Below, one piece after another: positions 53,800 through 64,000 of a stretch of 64,000 nucleotides of DNA (position 1 is the stretch's first letter; each line of letters starts with the position of its first letter). The DNA comes from Trametes villosa. Lineage: Eukaryota; Basidiomycota; Agaricomycetes; Polyporales; Polyporaceae. The notes under the pieces are model-generated. The model saw only the letters and a list, made by a program, of their open reading frames with translations, had not been told where the DNA came from and ran no database searches. The position numbers and the translations under genes were made by a program. The stretch lies in assembly GCA_002964805.2 (NCBI GenBank), contig PUDQ02000003.1, forward strand, positions 3,906,001-3,970,000, in the 5' to 3' direction.

Positions 53800-55389
53800 C
53801 GACCGTCGCCTCGACCGTAGCTGCGACCGAACTCATTGGCTCGCCAGAACGGCTATTGGCTGCGTACGTCGCTATTCATATCTTCTTGGCTTGGCCGTAG
53901 CTCTGACTCACCTTGTGTTTTCCGCGCCCTGCTGCATCGTTTGCTATACCCGCAGCGCTTTCAACCCACAACACCGCGTAAGGTCACAATCTATCTGGGC
54001 TTCCACCCGGACCAGGTACCTCCGAGGCCTGAGCCTTCGGCAGGGGTTATACCCTCAAAGGTATGTATAGCCTTTAACTCTCGGTCATCGGCGGCGTTGA
54101 CCTGTAACTCCATTCGCCGCAGGCCGAGTTCTTCAAGCATCGTGATTGTGCTATTCATCTCACGGCTCCGCACGATGTCAATTGCGGTCCGGTATGCTTG
54201 GCTCTGGTTCCGCTTGCCCGTCCTCTCGCATCGCCGCCATCACGCGATGGACCCCGCGATTATCCACCGTATGTACCATATCTCCCTGGAATAGCGTGAC
54301 CTGTCAGCGCTGATCGGAATGTTCCCCTCGTCACTTCGCACCGGTGCATTCGCAGAACATGCTGTGTCTCGGAGTCCCTTCAAAGCCTCCGTCCCTCCGA
54401 GCTCGAACCGGCATATCACGGAGAACGAATACGGAAACTCGTACACGCCGGTGGCGCTTGGAACCGTCCCATCTGAATCCAGCTTCTAGCAGGGCTACCG
54501 CCTGCTTCAATCCTATGCTGTGACAACCCGACCCTCAATAGCATTCGTCTCGTGTCAGTACGCTCGCTCTGAACAGCGCGCCGACCACTGGCTTGGTGCG
54601 TATAGGTGCTCTGTGGGCCGCGGTGCAGGCATTCATGCGGCTTGGTATGTCTAGCTCGCAGCACGGAACTTAGGTTACGGCCGCGGCGTCAAAGCTCTAG
54701 GCGTATTCCGTCGCTGCCCACTCTACCACATACACGGGGACTCGAAGATTCTTGACCTGCACAGGGAGGTGGGTATCACTCTGACATACCTCATCTTCTT
54801 TGGTACTTGACATAGTTGCATTTACCAGGAACCAATGTCCGCCGTGCCCTGAGAGAGCCTATCCGGCGCTACGGCTGCAAGTATCTATCCCCATCCTACG
54901 GGGATACGGGGTTTAACCCCAGAGGCGCGCTGAATCTACCCTTCGATGTTAGCACACAACTCAAGCCCTTGCCTCTCTCGTCTTTCCGGCTAACTCTCCG
55001 CAATCGACGACTTACGATGCCGACGGTAGGGCAGTCCGCAAACGAGCGCCCACAGGCGCAACCACTCCCCGGCGCTTGGCTGAGAATGCCATCGGCACCT
55101 GCGTCGATGTAAGTGCATTACACCGTTCAGTAGCGCTTCTGCCGGGATTCTAATTCACCCAACTCTTCTACGTCGCCGACTCCCAGACCGCCCTCTTCGA
55201 CAATGTCGCCTGGGCGCTGCTAGGCCAGCCCTCTAGGGCGACGCCGGCAGACTCGGCAGGCTTATACTGCTTGAACGCGAACGCGGCGCACGACTGACAC
55301 CTCCGCACGCGCTTTTACTCCACGTTCGCCCTGCAAGCCCTAGGGTGCGACCTCCTACTCGTGCGGTATCTCGACGTCGCCGTCATGAA
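53800..55389. other. Decayed DNA between copies, possible gene relics
   Basis: Short plus-strand peptides such as NAVATVASTVAATELIGSPE (about 53795) and TALFDNVAWALLGQPS (about 55185) look protein-like but are broken by stops every 40-60 codons. They may be remains of the N-terminal half of copy C or of another gene. I could not align them with the intact paralogues. Confidence 0.3.
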
Positions 55390-56180
55390 GTGCGATGACC
55401 GCAACTTCGCAGGAACCCGCGAGGAGGTCACTGTATCGCGCGACCTATACACTTTCACCGGGGCTGCCCGCTGTCCCGTCACAGCAAACGTAGATATCCC
55501 GGATCGTCCCGCCCCATCGATTGGACAATGTACGTCAATTTCATACTCGGTCGCGGGCATACCGCAATGACGGTGCATCATGACTGAACCAGCGCATACT
55601 CTCAACAGCACGCAGCTCTGGGGCCACACCGGCTGTGGAAAGCACGATACGACATCGAGGACCTCGCCTGGCGCTCCTGGGGCGACCTGCTGCCCGTACG
55701 CGCCAACGTCCCACGAGCCGTAGCTCGACAACGCGTTTAGCGTCGATGGTCATGCATGTCGTTCACAACTCCGAGGCTGAGGGGCGCCGGCTGACATCGA
55801 GTCCCCCACCAGAACGAATACCGCGTCTTCATCTTCCTCGGAGCGGCGGGCAACCCGCGTTTACCAGAACGGCTAGAAGAGGCCGAGGACAAGCAGCGCT
55901 GGGTTCCGTTCTTGCGCGAGCATCACCGCTATGCCGTCGTCGTACGGCTCACGGACGGCGACTTACCCACACGCGGTGAGCCCTTCAACGTGGTGAGAGA
56001 CATCGCGCAGAAATGTATACCGCCCCGGGACCGACACCACTTTGAACGACCGCGTATGGTAGTCTTGGTCCCGCATTGAGATCAAGGAGTGGATGACCTC
56101 GAAGGGGCGGTGGGATCCCTCGCGCGCCCTCCAGGATTGGGCTCCCTGCTGGGGCGACGGCGATGATGAGTACTCGTAGC
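55390..56180 (+). pseudogene. HNH_2-fold paralogue C, degraded
   Basis: Recognisable pieces appear in the right order but in different frames. EEVTVSRDLYTFTGAARC (about 55419-55472) corresponds to the Cys-x2-Thr-Gly segment of the other copies, with Cys changed to Tyr. LDNAFSVDGH lies near 55720. NEYRVFIF...LPERLEEAEDKQRWVPFLRE with HHRYAVVVRLTDGD (55812-55970) is followed by IKEWMTSKGRWD near 56080. Stops and shifts separate them. Confidence 0.65.
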
Positions 56181-56544
56181 GTTTCCGGGATCCCTGCATG
56201 CCGTGTATGACGAGTATGATCAGTATTTAAGACTGCGTCCGGAGTGTGCATAAGTCGAAGGTCGGCACTGCCGAGCACCCTGAGGAGCTCGAGTGAGTAG
56301 ATCGACACTGATTACCCACCAGCTGGAGGAATGAGTTGCCGCCGAATCTTGCCGGCGGAGCGGCCGTCTAGTCTTACCATTCAAGCGCTTCCCGCCGACA
56401 GCATTGTTACGTCCGTGGTTGTCTGACACCTGATCCCTACCTAAGCGCAGTAAAACCTCCTACACTCTGTCTCGACCTCCTCCAACCGCGCACCGGCACC
56501 TATTCAAACCTCCTAGCTCGTTATCCCGCCTTGCACTCGGTTCT

Positions 56545-57997
56545 ATGGGCGCCCAGGCCAGCAGCTCGAATAAGTTCAACACAGACATATCGCTTGCCCA
56601 CAAGTCGAGAAGGGCTGAATCCCGCCATGCCAATCTCTTCTTGTGGTCCAACTCATACGGTCCGGCGGAGATCATTGCCTGTACGTGCTCTAAGTATCGG
56701 TGAAGTCAGATCTGTCGTTCATTGATATGCTGCCCTAACACTACTGCTAGGTTTTGACGCGAACCGGATCAAAATCACATCGAAAACGTTGCTACGATGG
56801 CTTGATCTAGTTCGACAGGGGGATTCGGAGATGATAATTCAGAAGATCCAACCAGAGCGCACGGCTTTTCACACTTGGAAGGTCACGCGGCCCCTGCAGG
56901 ACCAACTTGAATCAGACGGTAAATTGTACCTATTGCCAGGAGACTACGGTCGCTTCGAAGGTACGCCGCGAGGGCGTTGCCCTTCTGAGACACAGCGAGA
57001 GCGGATTAGATGGCTGACCCGGAAAATGCGTACAGCGTCTCGCACAATGCAAGGGCCTGGCTACGAAGACCCCCTGCACCGTGGGGGCATGGATGCCATT
57101 CCACCTCCGCCTCTAGTAAACAGCACAATCAGGACGTTTCAGTTATATCAGCAGGAACAGGTGGTACTTGAAGGCATCACGCATACGGTTATTCCGGTCA
57201 GAAGCGACATTACACGCATACTTCCTTCACTTATTGAGCTAACAGGATGTCACAGTCCAACGAAATCCCACCTGATTTGCTTGACAACGTCACCGCGTCG
57301 CGCGATGAATGCATGTTCACTGGGAAAGCTCGCCAAGCTACAACCACGGTAGCGATCTCCTGGATGATCCCGCCGGATGTGAAGCATAATGTATGTATTC
57401 TCCAAACTGCAGGAGGGGGACTCGGAGAGCCGCCGCGCATGCTTACAGCATATCGCAGATACGCAGACCGACTATCAACGGAAGGCGCAACCGAGGCTTA
57501 GGATTTTACACCCTCCCCTGGTTATCCTCCGACAACCTGGCGCCGATACGAAGCGACGTGTACGAGCTGTGGCTAGAGAATGCGTTCAGCGTCGATGTTG
57601 ATGTACGTCGTGCACGGCTCCTATGCTGACGCACACTAACACGAACGCTCACTCCAATCAGGACGACTACCGCATCTACACTTTCGACAAGTCTGCCGAC
57701 ACCCTGGGCTTGCCAGAACGGCTCGACCCAGCGAAGATTCAGGCTCCGTAGATTCCGTTTCTCAGCGAACACCACCGCTACACACTCGCTATACGGGTCA
57801 TGGGCGGTGACATACATACGGATAGAGAAAAGCTCTGCGATCAACTGATCGCGATCGACGACGATTTCCAGTCGGAGCGCAGGAATTCGGTCATGCTCGA
57901 TGACAAATTGTGGGAGACTTGGCCTCGCAGCGAGTTCAAGGAGTGGATGGTCGCGAAGGGAGGGTGGCAGTTCTACGACAATACAGACTTGGTCTAA
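56545..57997 (+). pseudogene. HNH_2-fold paralogue D, recently inactivated
   Basis: Exons 56545-56680, 56751-57196 and 57256-57390 join in frame. They encode the N-terminal module (HANLFLWSNSYGPAEIIAC with the same split Cys codon), the middle module ending LLPGDYGRFEG, and the domain core ASRDECMFTGKA with VAISWMIPP. The next exon needs a one-base shift between the start after 57415 and LAPIRSDVYELWLENAFSVD. The last exon (from about 57661) has TAG where copy C has a Trp codon (RWVPF against AP-stop-IPF, about 57748). It otherwise stays open to TAA 57997. Confidence 0.78.
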
Positions 57998-58351
57998 ACA
58001 CATTGATTACCGCCGAGTACGAATGCTCGATATTCTGTCTGGCGTATACCAGCAGCGCGGCGATTTCTTGTAGTCAGTGCTGTGTGCTTTCGCGAACAAT
58101 CTCCCGTTGCGCGCTCTCGACAACACGCACAGAGCCCGAGTCCAGGCTTCAACACGTTTAGGCCACCGAGGTCACCGGTACGGCCGCCCGATCGCGTCTA
58201 CTACGCGCACGCGGACTATGTACGTCCGAAGTGCTGCGCCACCGCGCTGCCCGCCTCGCGCAATCACCACTGCGTACTGACAGCTCTCCAGAGTACCTTC
58301 CTCACTGCAATCGCTGAGCTGTCTAGAACAGGTGCGCCTAGCTCATGCTAG

Positions 58352-58358
58352 TATAAAG
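58352..58358 (+). promoter_or_regulatory. TATA-like box of HNH-like copy E
   Basis: TATAAAG lies about 140 bp before ATG 58496, a spacing similar to that of copy A. Confidence 0.5.
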
Positions 58359-58495
58359 CCTGGGCATGCAATCTCTCGGTGCCGGGCTCTACAACGATAC
58401 CAACCTTCCACGACGCTCGAGCACTACTAGTAGTTTGCCAGCCACGTACCCGCACATACATCCCTCGTTACAAGCCTACTAGACACGACCAGTCT

Positions 58496-59989
58496 ATGTC
58501 TATGCGCATCACACCTACCGACAGACCTCATCAAACTCCACTGGCTCAAGACCGTAAAGCCGATGTCTTCATTTGGAGCGAGTGGGAAGATAGTCGTGGT
58601 TACCACGTCGTTGCGTGTGAGTGTCATATACTTCCTTCTACTGGCAGCATCGTTGTTTCAACTAACTCTCCCTCGGGCCAATCACTGTTGGCAGGTTTCA
58701 ATCATGCCTCAGCTACCACACCTCGTATAACAGTTGGCGATTTGCTTCGCTACTTCGCATTGCTCGGTTTGTTTGAGGGCACTGTTGCGCTAACGCGTGT
58801 CAAGGAGGTGGAGTACGTCAAGTACCTCAAATACAATTGCAAGCTCTCTGCGGATGGGCCGTTGGACCGATCGGTCGCTCTGTCGCCGGGCGACTATGTT
58901 TTCCATTTCATTGGTATGCATACACGTTCCCCGAAGGGTCACAATGCAGATACTGATGTAGCCTGTGAGCAGATCCCGACATGGAACCTTGGGAGCGATC
59001 CCCTCTTGCATGTAACGGCCACGTCATGGGCTCTCTCCGAGATCATGAGGAGTGGTATTGGTCCGAGTCAAGCGACATCGACATGAAGTCCAGGGAGGTG
59101 AACATCCTTCTCTGGATCATCATATTAGACCTTACGATTCTAACATAACGGGATCACACAGGATTGGATCTCCGAGACGCTCAGAGAGGTGACTACGCAG
59201 CGATACGGCCAGAAGTGTATATTCACCGGGGCGACCGAACGTGCTTATGTGGGTGTCCACTGGATTTTTCCGCCGGTGCTGCAACATCTCGTAAGTACTC
59301 GCCCCTCTCGCTGCGCTCAAAATCTTGCGGTAGCTGAAAAAAAACTCCGCTAGGTGGCCGGTCTGGACGCTGAGAGGGACATAGAGATCAAGGACATCAA
59401 GCTACGGGGCCTGCATGAGAACCTAGTGCCCATGCACGTCGACGTGTACCGGCTCTGGCTGGATAACGCGTTCAGCGTCGATGTCGATGTGAGCCCACCG
59501 CATCATTCGATAGCCCCTCACGAGAATATCTGATGTGTATTTCCGTTGCAGAACGACTACCGAATCGTCATCTTCGACGACGCCGCTCGAACATTCCCCA
59601 ACCTCTCCAGCAAGCTGACGTTCCAGGACCTTGGCAGTGACAGCGCCTCCGACCCAGACTATATCCAGCGGCGCAACTGGTGCCTCCGCGAGCACTTCCG
59701 CTTCACGCTTGCCGTGCGCATCATCGGCGGAGACCTGGCGCAGCAACTCGACGTCACAGTTACCCAGTGCAACACTCTGTATAACCACACCCTCCCGGCT
59801 ATTCAGAGAAACAAGTACACCGGAAAGCTGAAGAAACCGAACTTTTATAAACACGCGAAGTGGAACACCGCTGAGGGCGCGCTAGTGCTGGAGTACATCA
59901 AGGTGCACGACCTTCGGGAAGGCGAGGGGCCCAACGATGATGCTAACACAGGAGAGCCGGGTGTGGAAGGCGGGAGTGAGGGTAAGTAA
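58496..59989 (+). CDS. HNH_2-fold paralogue E, intact (388 aa)
   Basis: Six exons, 58496-58616, 58695-58913, 58973-59097, 59162-59290, 59354-59488 and 59552-59989, keep frame throughout. The N-terminal module is KADVFIWSEWEDSRGYHVVAC with the Cys codon split by intron 1. The middle module has LTRVKEVEYVKYLKYN and ends SVALSPGDYVFHFIG. The HNH_2-like core is TQRYGQKCIFTGATERA, VGVHWIFPP, then ENLVPMHVDVYRLWLDNAFS with VDVDNDYRIVIFDD. The Cys-x2-Thr-Gly and the Asn are kept. Where HNH_2 has its second His there is Tyr (DVYRLW). A His precedes the Trp of HWIFP, so the first position is ambiguous. The C-terminal tail is acidic and Gly-rich. Exon 2 has the same length (219 nt) as in copy F. Confidence 0.8.
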
Positions 59990-62219
59990 GGCGACGTCCT
60001 GCGATAACACGATCCTTGTTCCTGTACTGGCCGTAGCAACGGTATATGTATGAATATCGAGCTCCAATCCTCTTCACTTCCTAAGATTGATCGACATCGC
60101 TCGCGACCCAGACGTCGACTAATCTTGGCCTGGCAACGGCAAAGAGAACACACAGCAGAGGGGGATGTGAGATCCCGGAATACAAGCATGAATAGCGAGC
60201 GCAGCCCTCTTGAACAGCATAGCCAGCGTGAAGGTCATCATCCCCTCGACGACCACTGATATCCGGACGAAGGGCTGGCCAAGATGGCTCCCGCCCGCAC
60301 ACGTTGGCATGATGACCCTCTCACTTATGCTTCGTCCTCGCCTGGAGATACAGTAGGAGCGACCGGCGTATCGAGAATAGCAAACCGTACCGTTATCGCC
60401 AGTTCCGAGACCAGAGAGAGGGGAGAGCGTCCGGCAAGCTGGGCGGCACCGTCTCCCCTTCGGTTTTGTGGTGCCCCGGCCTTCAAGCACAAAGAACGAT
60501 CGCTGTGCCGCCGCCGTGCTGTAATTCACACCACATCGTGTCCATGCTGTAAGCACTGTGGCGACTCAGAACAGGACCGAACATCGGCACGCCGGACACG
60601 CGCCCGTCCCACCCCGATGTACGCGGAGCGGGCGATCGGGCGCCGCGTTCCATAGCGAGTAAAAATCAGTAGTATTCGTGCCAGGTGAACGAGCAGAGCC
60701 TAACAGAGAAATGCATGAGGTGAATTTCCGGCGCGAAGCTGAGCTGAGATACGCACTTCGCGATGCCTGCGTCTGGATCTCTGGCGGAGACTGCTCGCGA
60801 CCTGGCGCAGACAGGCACGCCTGAACCGGGCTTGATGTAGGTCGAGCACGGTCTCCGGATGCGTAGAGGTCTGCGCATGTTGCGCGCGCCGTTGCGTCCG
60901 TGTCGCCCAAGCGGGATCGCTACTTGGGCGCCTACGCGTCGCCGCTACTTGTACCCGCAGACCATCCGTATCGACCGTGCTGAACGGCCTTTGACCGAAA
61001 TGCACTACTATGACGGATTTAAAGCCATGTCAGAGAGATCGCTGCACGTACCGGATGCATACCCGGGGCTCCCAGTGGTGTTTGCCGATGATCGCGACGG
61101 GTGTCCTTGCGTGCGTGCGACCGTGTGTTCGCGGAGTGGCAGGGTTTCCAGGCCTGGAACAATTGATGATGATAGGAGGGCGAATGAAGGCAGCGCAAGC
61201 ATATAAGGAGGGCATAGTGAAGGAAGAGAAAGCAGCACGAAGAAGGTCAGAGATGGGGGTCAGACGGGCGAAGATGCTCGGAACCGCTAGACGGACGGGG
61301 GAGCATACTCTGGGTTCGGGGCTGCAGTATCTTCGAGTGCATGATGAGCAAGAGCACGAACGTCGTCCACCGACGCCGGACGGCGCCCGACACGTGGTGG
61401 AGGCGCCCAGGGGACTCGAGGTCGAGGAGCTAAGCCTTGATAGTAGAACACGAATCCGGCGACAACATGCTCGGATTTGTCCCGTAGACCTGGCGTGTTC
61501 TGAAGTAGATCTGTGAATAGGCATGTGAACCTGAACGGCCCGAGCCAACATACCCTTGCCAGCATGAAAGTATTCCGGATGGAACGACGCGCGGGAAGCC
61601 AACTGAGTGAGAACGTAGACGTTCGCATTGCTTCAGCTCGAGCCACGTTGTTCCATAGCTAGCAGTCATAGAGAGACCTGGAGGCTGGGAGTAAGGGACG
61701 GGCCGCAAATAGGCCCACCCGTCGTGACTTCGGTTGGCCCAGAGTCTCATCCCGGACTAGTGTCGTAGAGGAGCTGTCAAAGCACCGAGGGAGTTACAAG
61801 CTCGAGATGTACCCGGGGGAAGTGCGTATCCAGATGTGCCCGGAATCTAAGAGATAATTCCGAGGAGACGAGCGCAGGAGACAACGGGTGGGCGCTAGAA
61901 AATGGCTGGCGTTGAAGACGAGATCCGGATCGGGCAATCCCCAGGCGCGCGCGCCATCGAGCGAGTGCTCAGCTCTTTGTCAACACCTTTGCAAACAACC
62001 CAGTCACGGTACTACTATAGCTACAGCGCAAACATCGCCCTCAGAGTCGAAAATCCTCAACCACCCGCTCCGCTGTTATGATATACTAAAACTTCTATGA
62101 GCAATCCGGCTCACTCCCTGGAGCCGACTTCCATCTCGTCCTGCAACCGAGTCGCACCAGCACGGTCTGATCTACCCCCCCTCATCGACACCCGCCAGGA
62201 AGATAATCAATCGCGAAAT
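59990..62219. other. Spacer between copies E and F, no gene seen
   Basis: About 2.2 kb holds frames up to 190 codons on both strands but no domain, and no piece aligns with the neighbouring paralogues. Confidence 0.4.
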
Positions 62220-63667
62220 ATGCCCTTCAACAAAGAACTGATGATTCACCGCTCTAAGCTCGCTCTATCCCGCCAAGCTGATACCTTCATTTGGTGGAGC
62301 GAGTCAAGAGGCGCCGATGAAGTGATCGCTTGTCAGTCCCCGCGGTTTCATTACCTCTACTTCCTTTGGCTCCTCTTGTTGGCATTGATTGATAGAATCG
62401 TAACAGGCTTCAACGCGGCTGCCTTCAAGCCTCCCCTGACCGCTGGCGTTTTGACGGGCTGGCTCGACCAGGTCGCTGAAAGTTGGAGTGGCGAAATCGT
62501 GCTGACCGGCATCGAACATGTGAAGTACACCAGGCTCCTCGAGTACAGTGTGAGCCAACTTGCCCCCAAACCGCTGGATCCCTCCACCGTACTAGTAGGG
62601 GGCGACTATCTATGTCGCTACACAGGTAAGGAGGCCAACGATATCTCACAATGCGATGCCTAACACACGGTATACTATGTGACAATCCTATGCCGACCCT
62701 TCATCTGAGCAGATGAAACGGAAAAACGCGGGCCCGCTGCTCAGATGCTCCTAGGCAATTTTGATGTTGTGAGGACATTGGCGGAGACGCTACCCGAGGG
62801 GATGACGTACCAAGATATGGAGTCACCAGATTCGCCAGTGCCAGTAGTAAGTATATTTATCGCATTCATGTTCGTTCGTGTCGCTGAAGAATTGCTACTA
62901 TCCAGAACGTGATCTCCCCCGAGTTCCGGAAGAATGCTATGGACAGATACAATGGCCGGTGTCTGTTCACCGGAGCCTACGGAGAAGGCGTAGATGCCCA
63001 CTGGATCTATCCCATATCGGAGAGTACTAGAGCACGTCGTATTTTCTATCGGTAGCCCGAATGAGAACGACTGAGACCATAAAACAGACGGCCGCCGAAT
63101 TCAACCTCTCTATGCCAAACAGGCGCTTGAGAAACTTCGAAAACCTCGCAAACTTGGCAGTGATGCGCGCCAACGTGCTTGAGCTGTGGGCCAAGAATGC
63201 GCTCAGCGTAGATGTCGAAGTCAGTGTGCCCCATACAAAGAGCATTCCCTCCGAGTCTCCGCTCATCTGCATCTGCCGTCCAGAACGGCTACCGAGTCGT
63301 CGTCTTTGACAGTGCCGCCGTCAGCACGGCCAATGTCACCGACCTGCGCGATACGCTCCACTTTGACTCGCAGGACGAGACATTCACGGAGCTCCGCGAC
63401 AGCTTCTTCCGCGAGCACCTTTACTACACCGTCGCCCTCCACATCGTCCGCGGCCACATCACCCGCGACCCAGACTTCAACGAACGCGAAGCCCACAAGC
63501 TCTACAAATGGGTCGAGTACGCCGAAGACGGTATCACTCCGAAGGACCTCGATGATCCGAAGTGGCAGACCCCGGTTGGTCAGGTGGTGAAAGAGTACAT
63601 CCGCATATGCGGGCCCTCGCCTCCCCGCGACCCTAGCAAAGAGTACTACAGCGACATGGAGGACTGA
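62220..63667 (+). CDS. HNH_2-fold paralogue F, nearly intact
   Basis: Exons 62220-62331, 62407-62625, 62713-62846 and 62906 onward join in frame. They encode QADTFIWWSESRGADEVIAC with the split Cys codon, LTGIEHVKYTRLLEYSVSQL, VLVGGDYLCRYT, and the core MDRYNGRCLFTGAYGEG with DAHWIYPISEST. Then a stop is reached unless an intron starts nearby, and I found no donor in the right phase. Downstream exons are clear: ANLAVMRANVLELWAKNALS with VDVE (to about 63221), and NGYRVVVFDSA to a stop at 63665-63667. Both pairing histidines appear replaced (Trp or shifted in HWIYP; Leu in NVLELW). The unresolved junction near 63005-63085 makes activity uncertain. Confidence 0.7.
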
Positions 63668-64000
63668 AGGGAGTCAAACGAGCTCTTGGACGTATCTTTC
63701 AGGCATGTTATGAGTAGTGATGTTCGCGTTTCAAAGTCTCTGTACGATAATACAAGTCGGCGTCTCTCCAGAGCATTTCAGACGAGGTACTGGGATGCGC
63801 GTCGAGATCGTCAATGATACCCGCAAGCTCGCGATCGCAACTACGAGTTGAGATACGCTAATCTCAAATTATATTCACTCACAGCAGTACCAGGCGAGGC
63901 ACGTATTTCTCCAGCAATTGGGCTTTCCCTTCCCGGACACGCCCTCGCCCGTCATTGAGCATGAGCCGTCCAAATACTCTGAGGCCTAGTGGGATGCACG
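63668..64000. other. 3' flank of copy F
   Basis: This is the non-coding end of the window. No feature was found. Confidence 0.5.

Noticed and set aside
1..64000. tRNA and rRNA genes
   Set aside because: I looked for GTTCRAAYC B-box words with a matching A box and for rRNA-like conserved blocks and found none. A covariance-model search would be needed to exclude them.

Overview
This is eukaryotic, fungal DNA, most likely from a mushroom-forming basidiomycete (Agaricomycetes). The evidence is short introns (about 45-75 nt) with GTRNGT donors and CTRAY-type branch points, GC-rich exons, and basidiomycete-type mobile elements (KDZ, Plavaka, chromodomain Ty3/Gypsy). There are no operons, Shine-Dalgarno sites, CRISPR arrays or rRNA/tRNA genes that I can see. 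One 23-base assembly gap lies at 38327-38349. Everything here was read by eye, without alignment or database search.

Layout. (1) 1-2067: the 3' part of an NTF2/RRM RNA-binding protein gene (G3BP-like), missing its first exons. (2) 2074-14857: a complete-looking 12.8-kb DNA transposon bounded by near-identical long terminal inverted repeats and a 6-bp direct repeat GTCGGT. It carries a KDZ transposase gene (minus strand) and two plus-strand genes, one with an HMG-box-like module and one of unknown function. (3) 14864-24464: host DNA with a PsiD/phosphatidylserine-decarboxylase-family gene, an APH-fold kinase gene, a C2H2 zinc-finger gene, and a further gene cut off by a retrotransposon inserted 9 nt into an intron. 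(4) 24474-34997: a 10.5-kb Ty3/Gypsy retrotransposon on the minus strand with two 288-bp LTRs, frameshifted gag-protease and pol, and an unusual 849-codon extra ORF after pol. (5) 34998-38326: a decayed CLN3/battenin-like gene ending at the gap. (6) 38350-41471: the 3' end of a second copy of the same retrotransposon, in the opposite orientation, whose LTR sits inside a decayed Plavaka transposase gene (41487-46116). That gene is itself interrupted by a 391-bp hAT-like MITE. (7) 46600-48750: an AT-rich island with an unrecognised spliced gene. (8) 49600-63700: a tandem family of HNH_2-fold genes: two clean copies, one copy with an unresolved splice junction and two pseudogenes.

The observations most worth following up are: the hairpin-saturated sequence of the Gypsy element, including two paired substitutions between copies that keep stems intact; the intact KDZ element with cargo; the HNH_2-like array whose members appear to have lost the catalytic histidines while keeping the fold signature; and the extra ORF of the Gypsy element.
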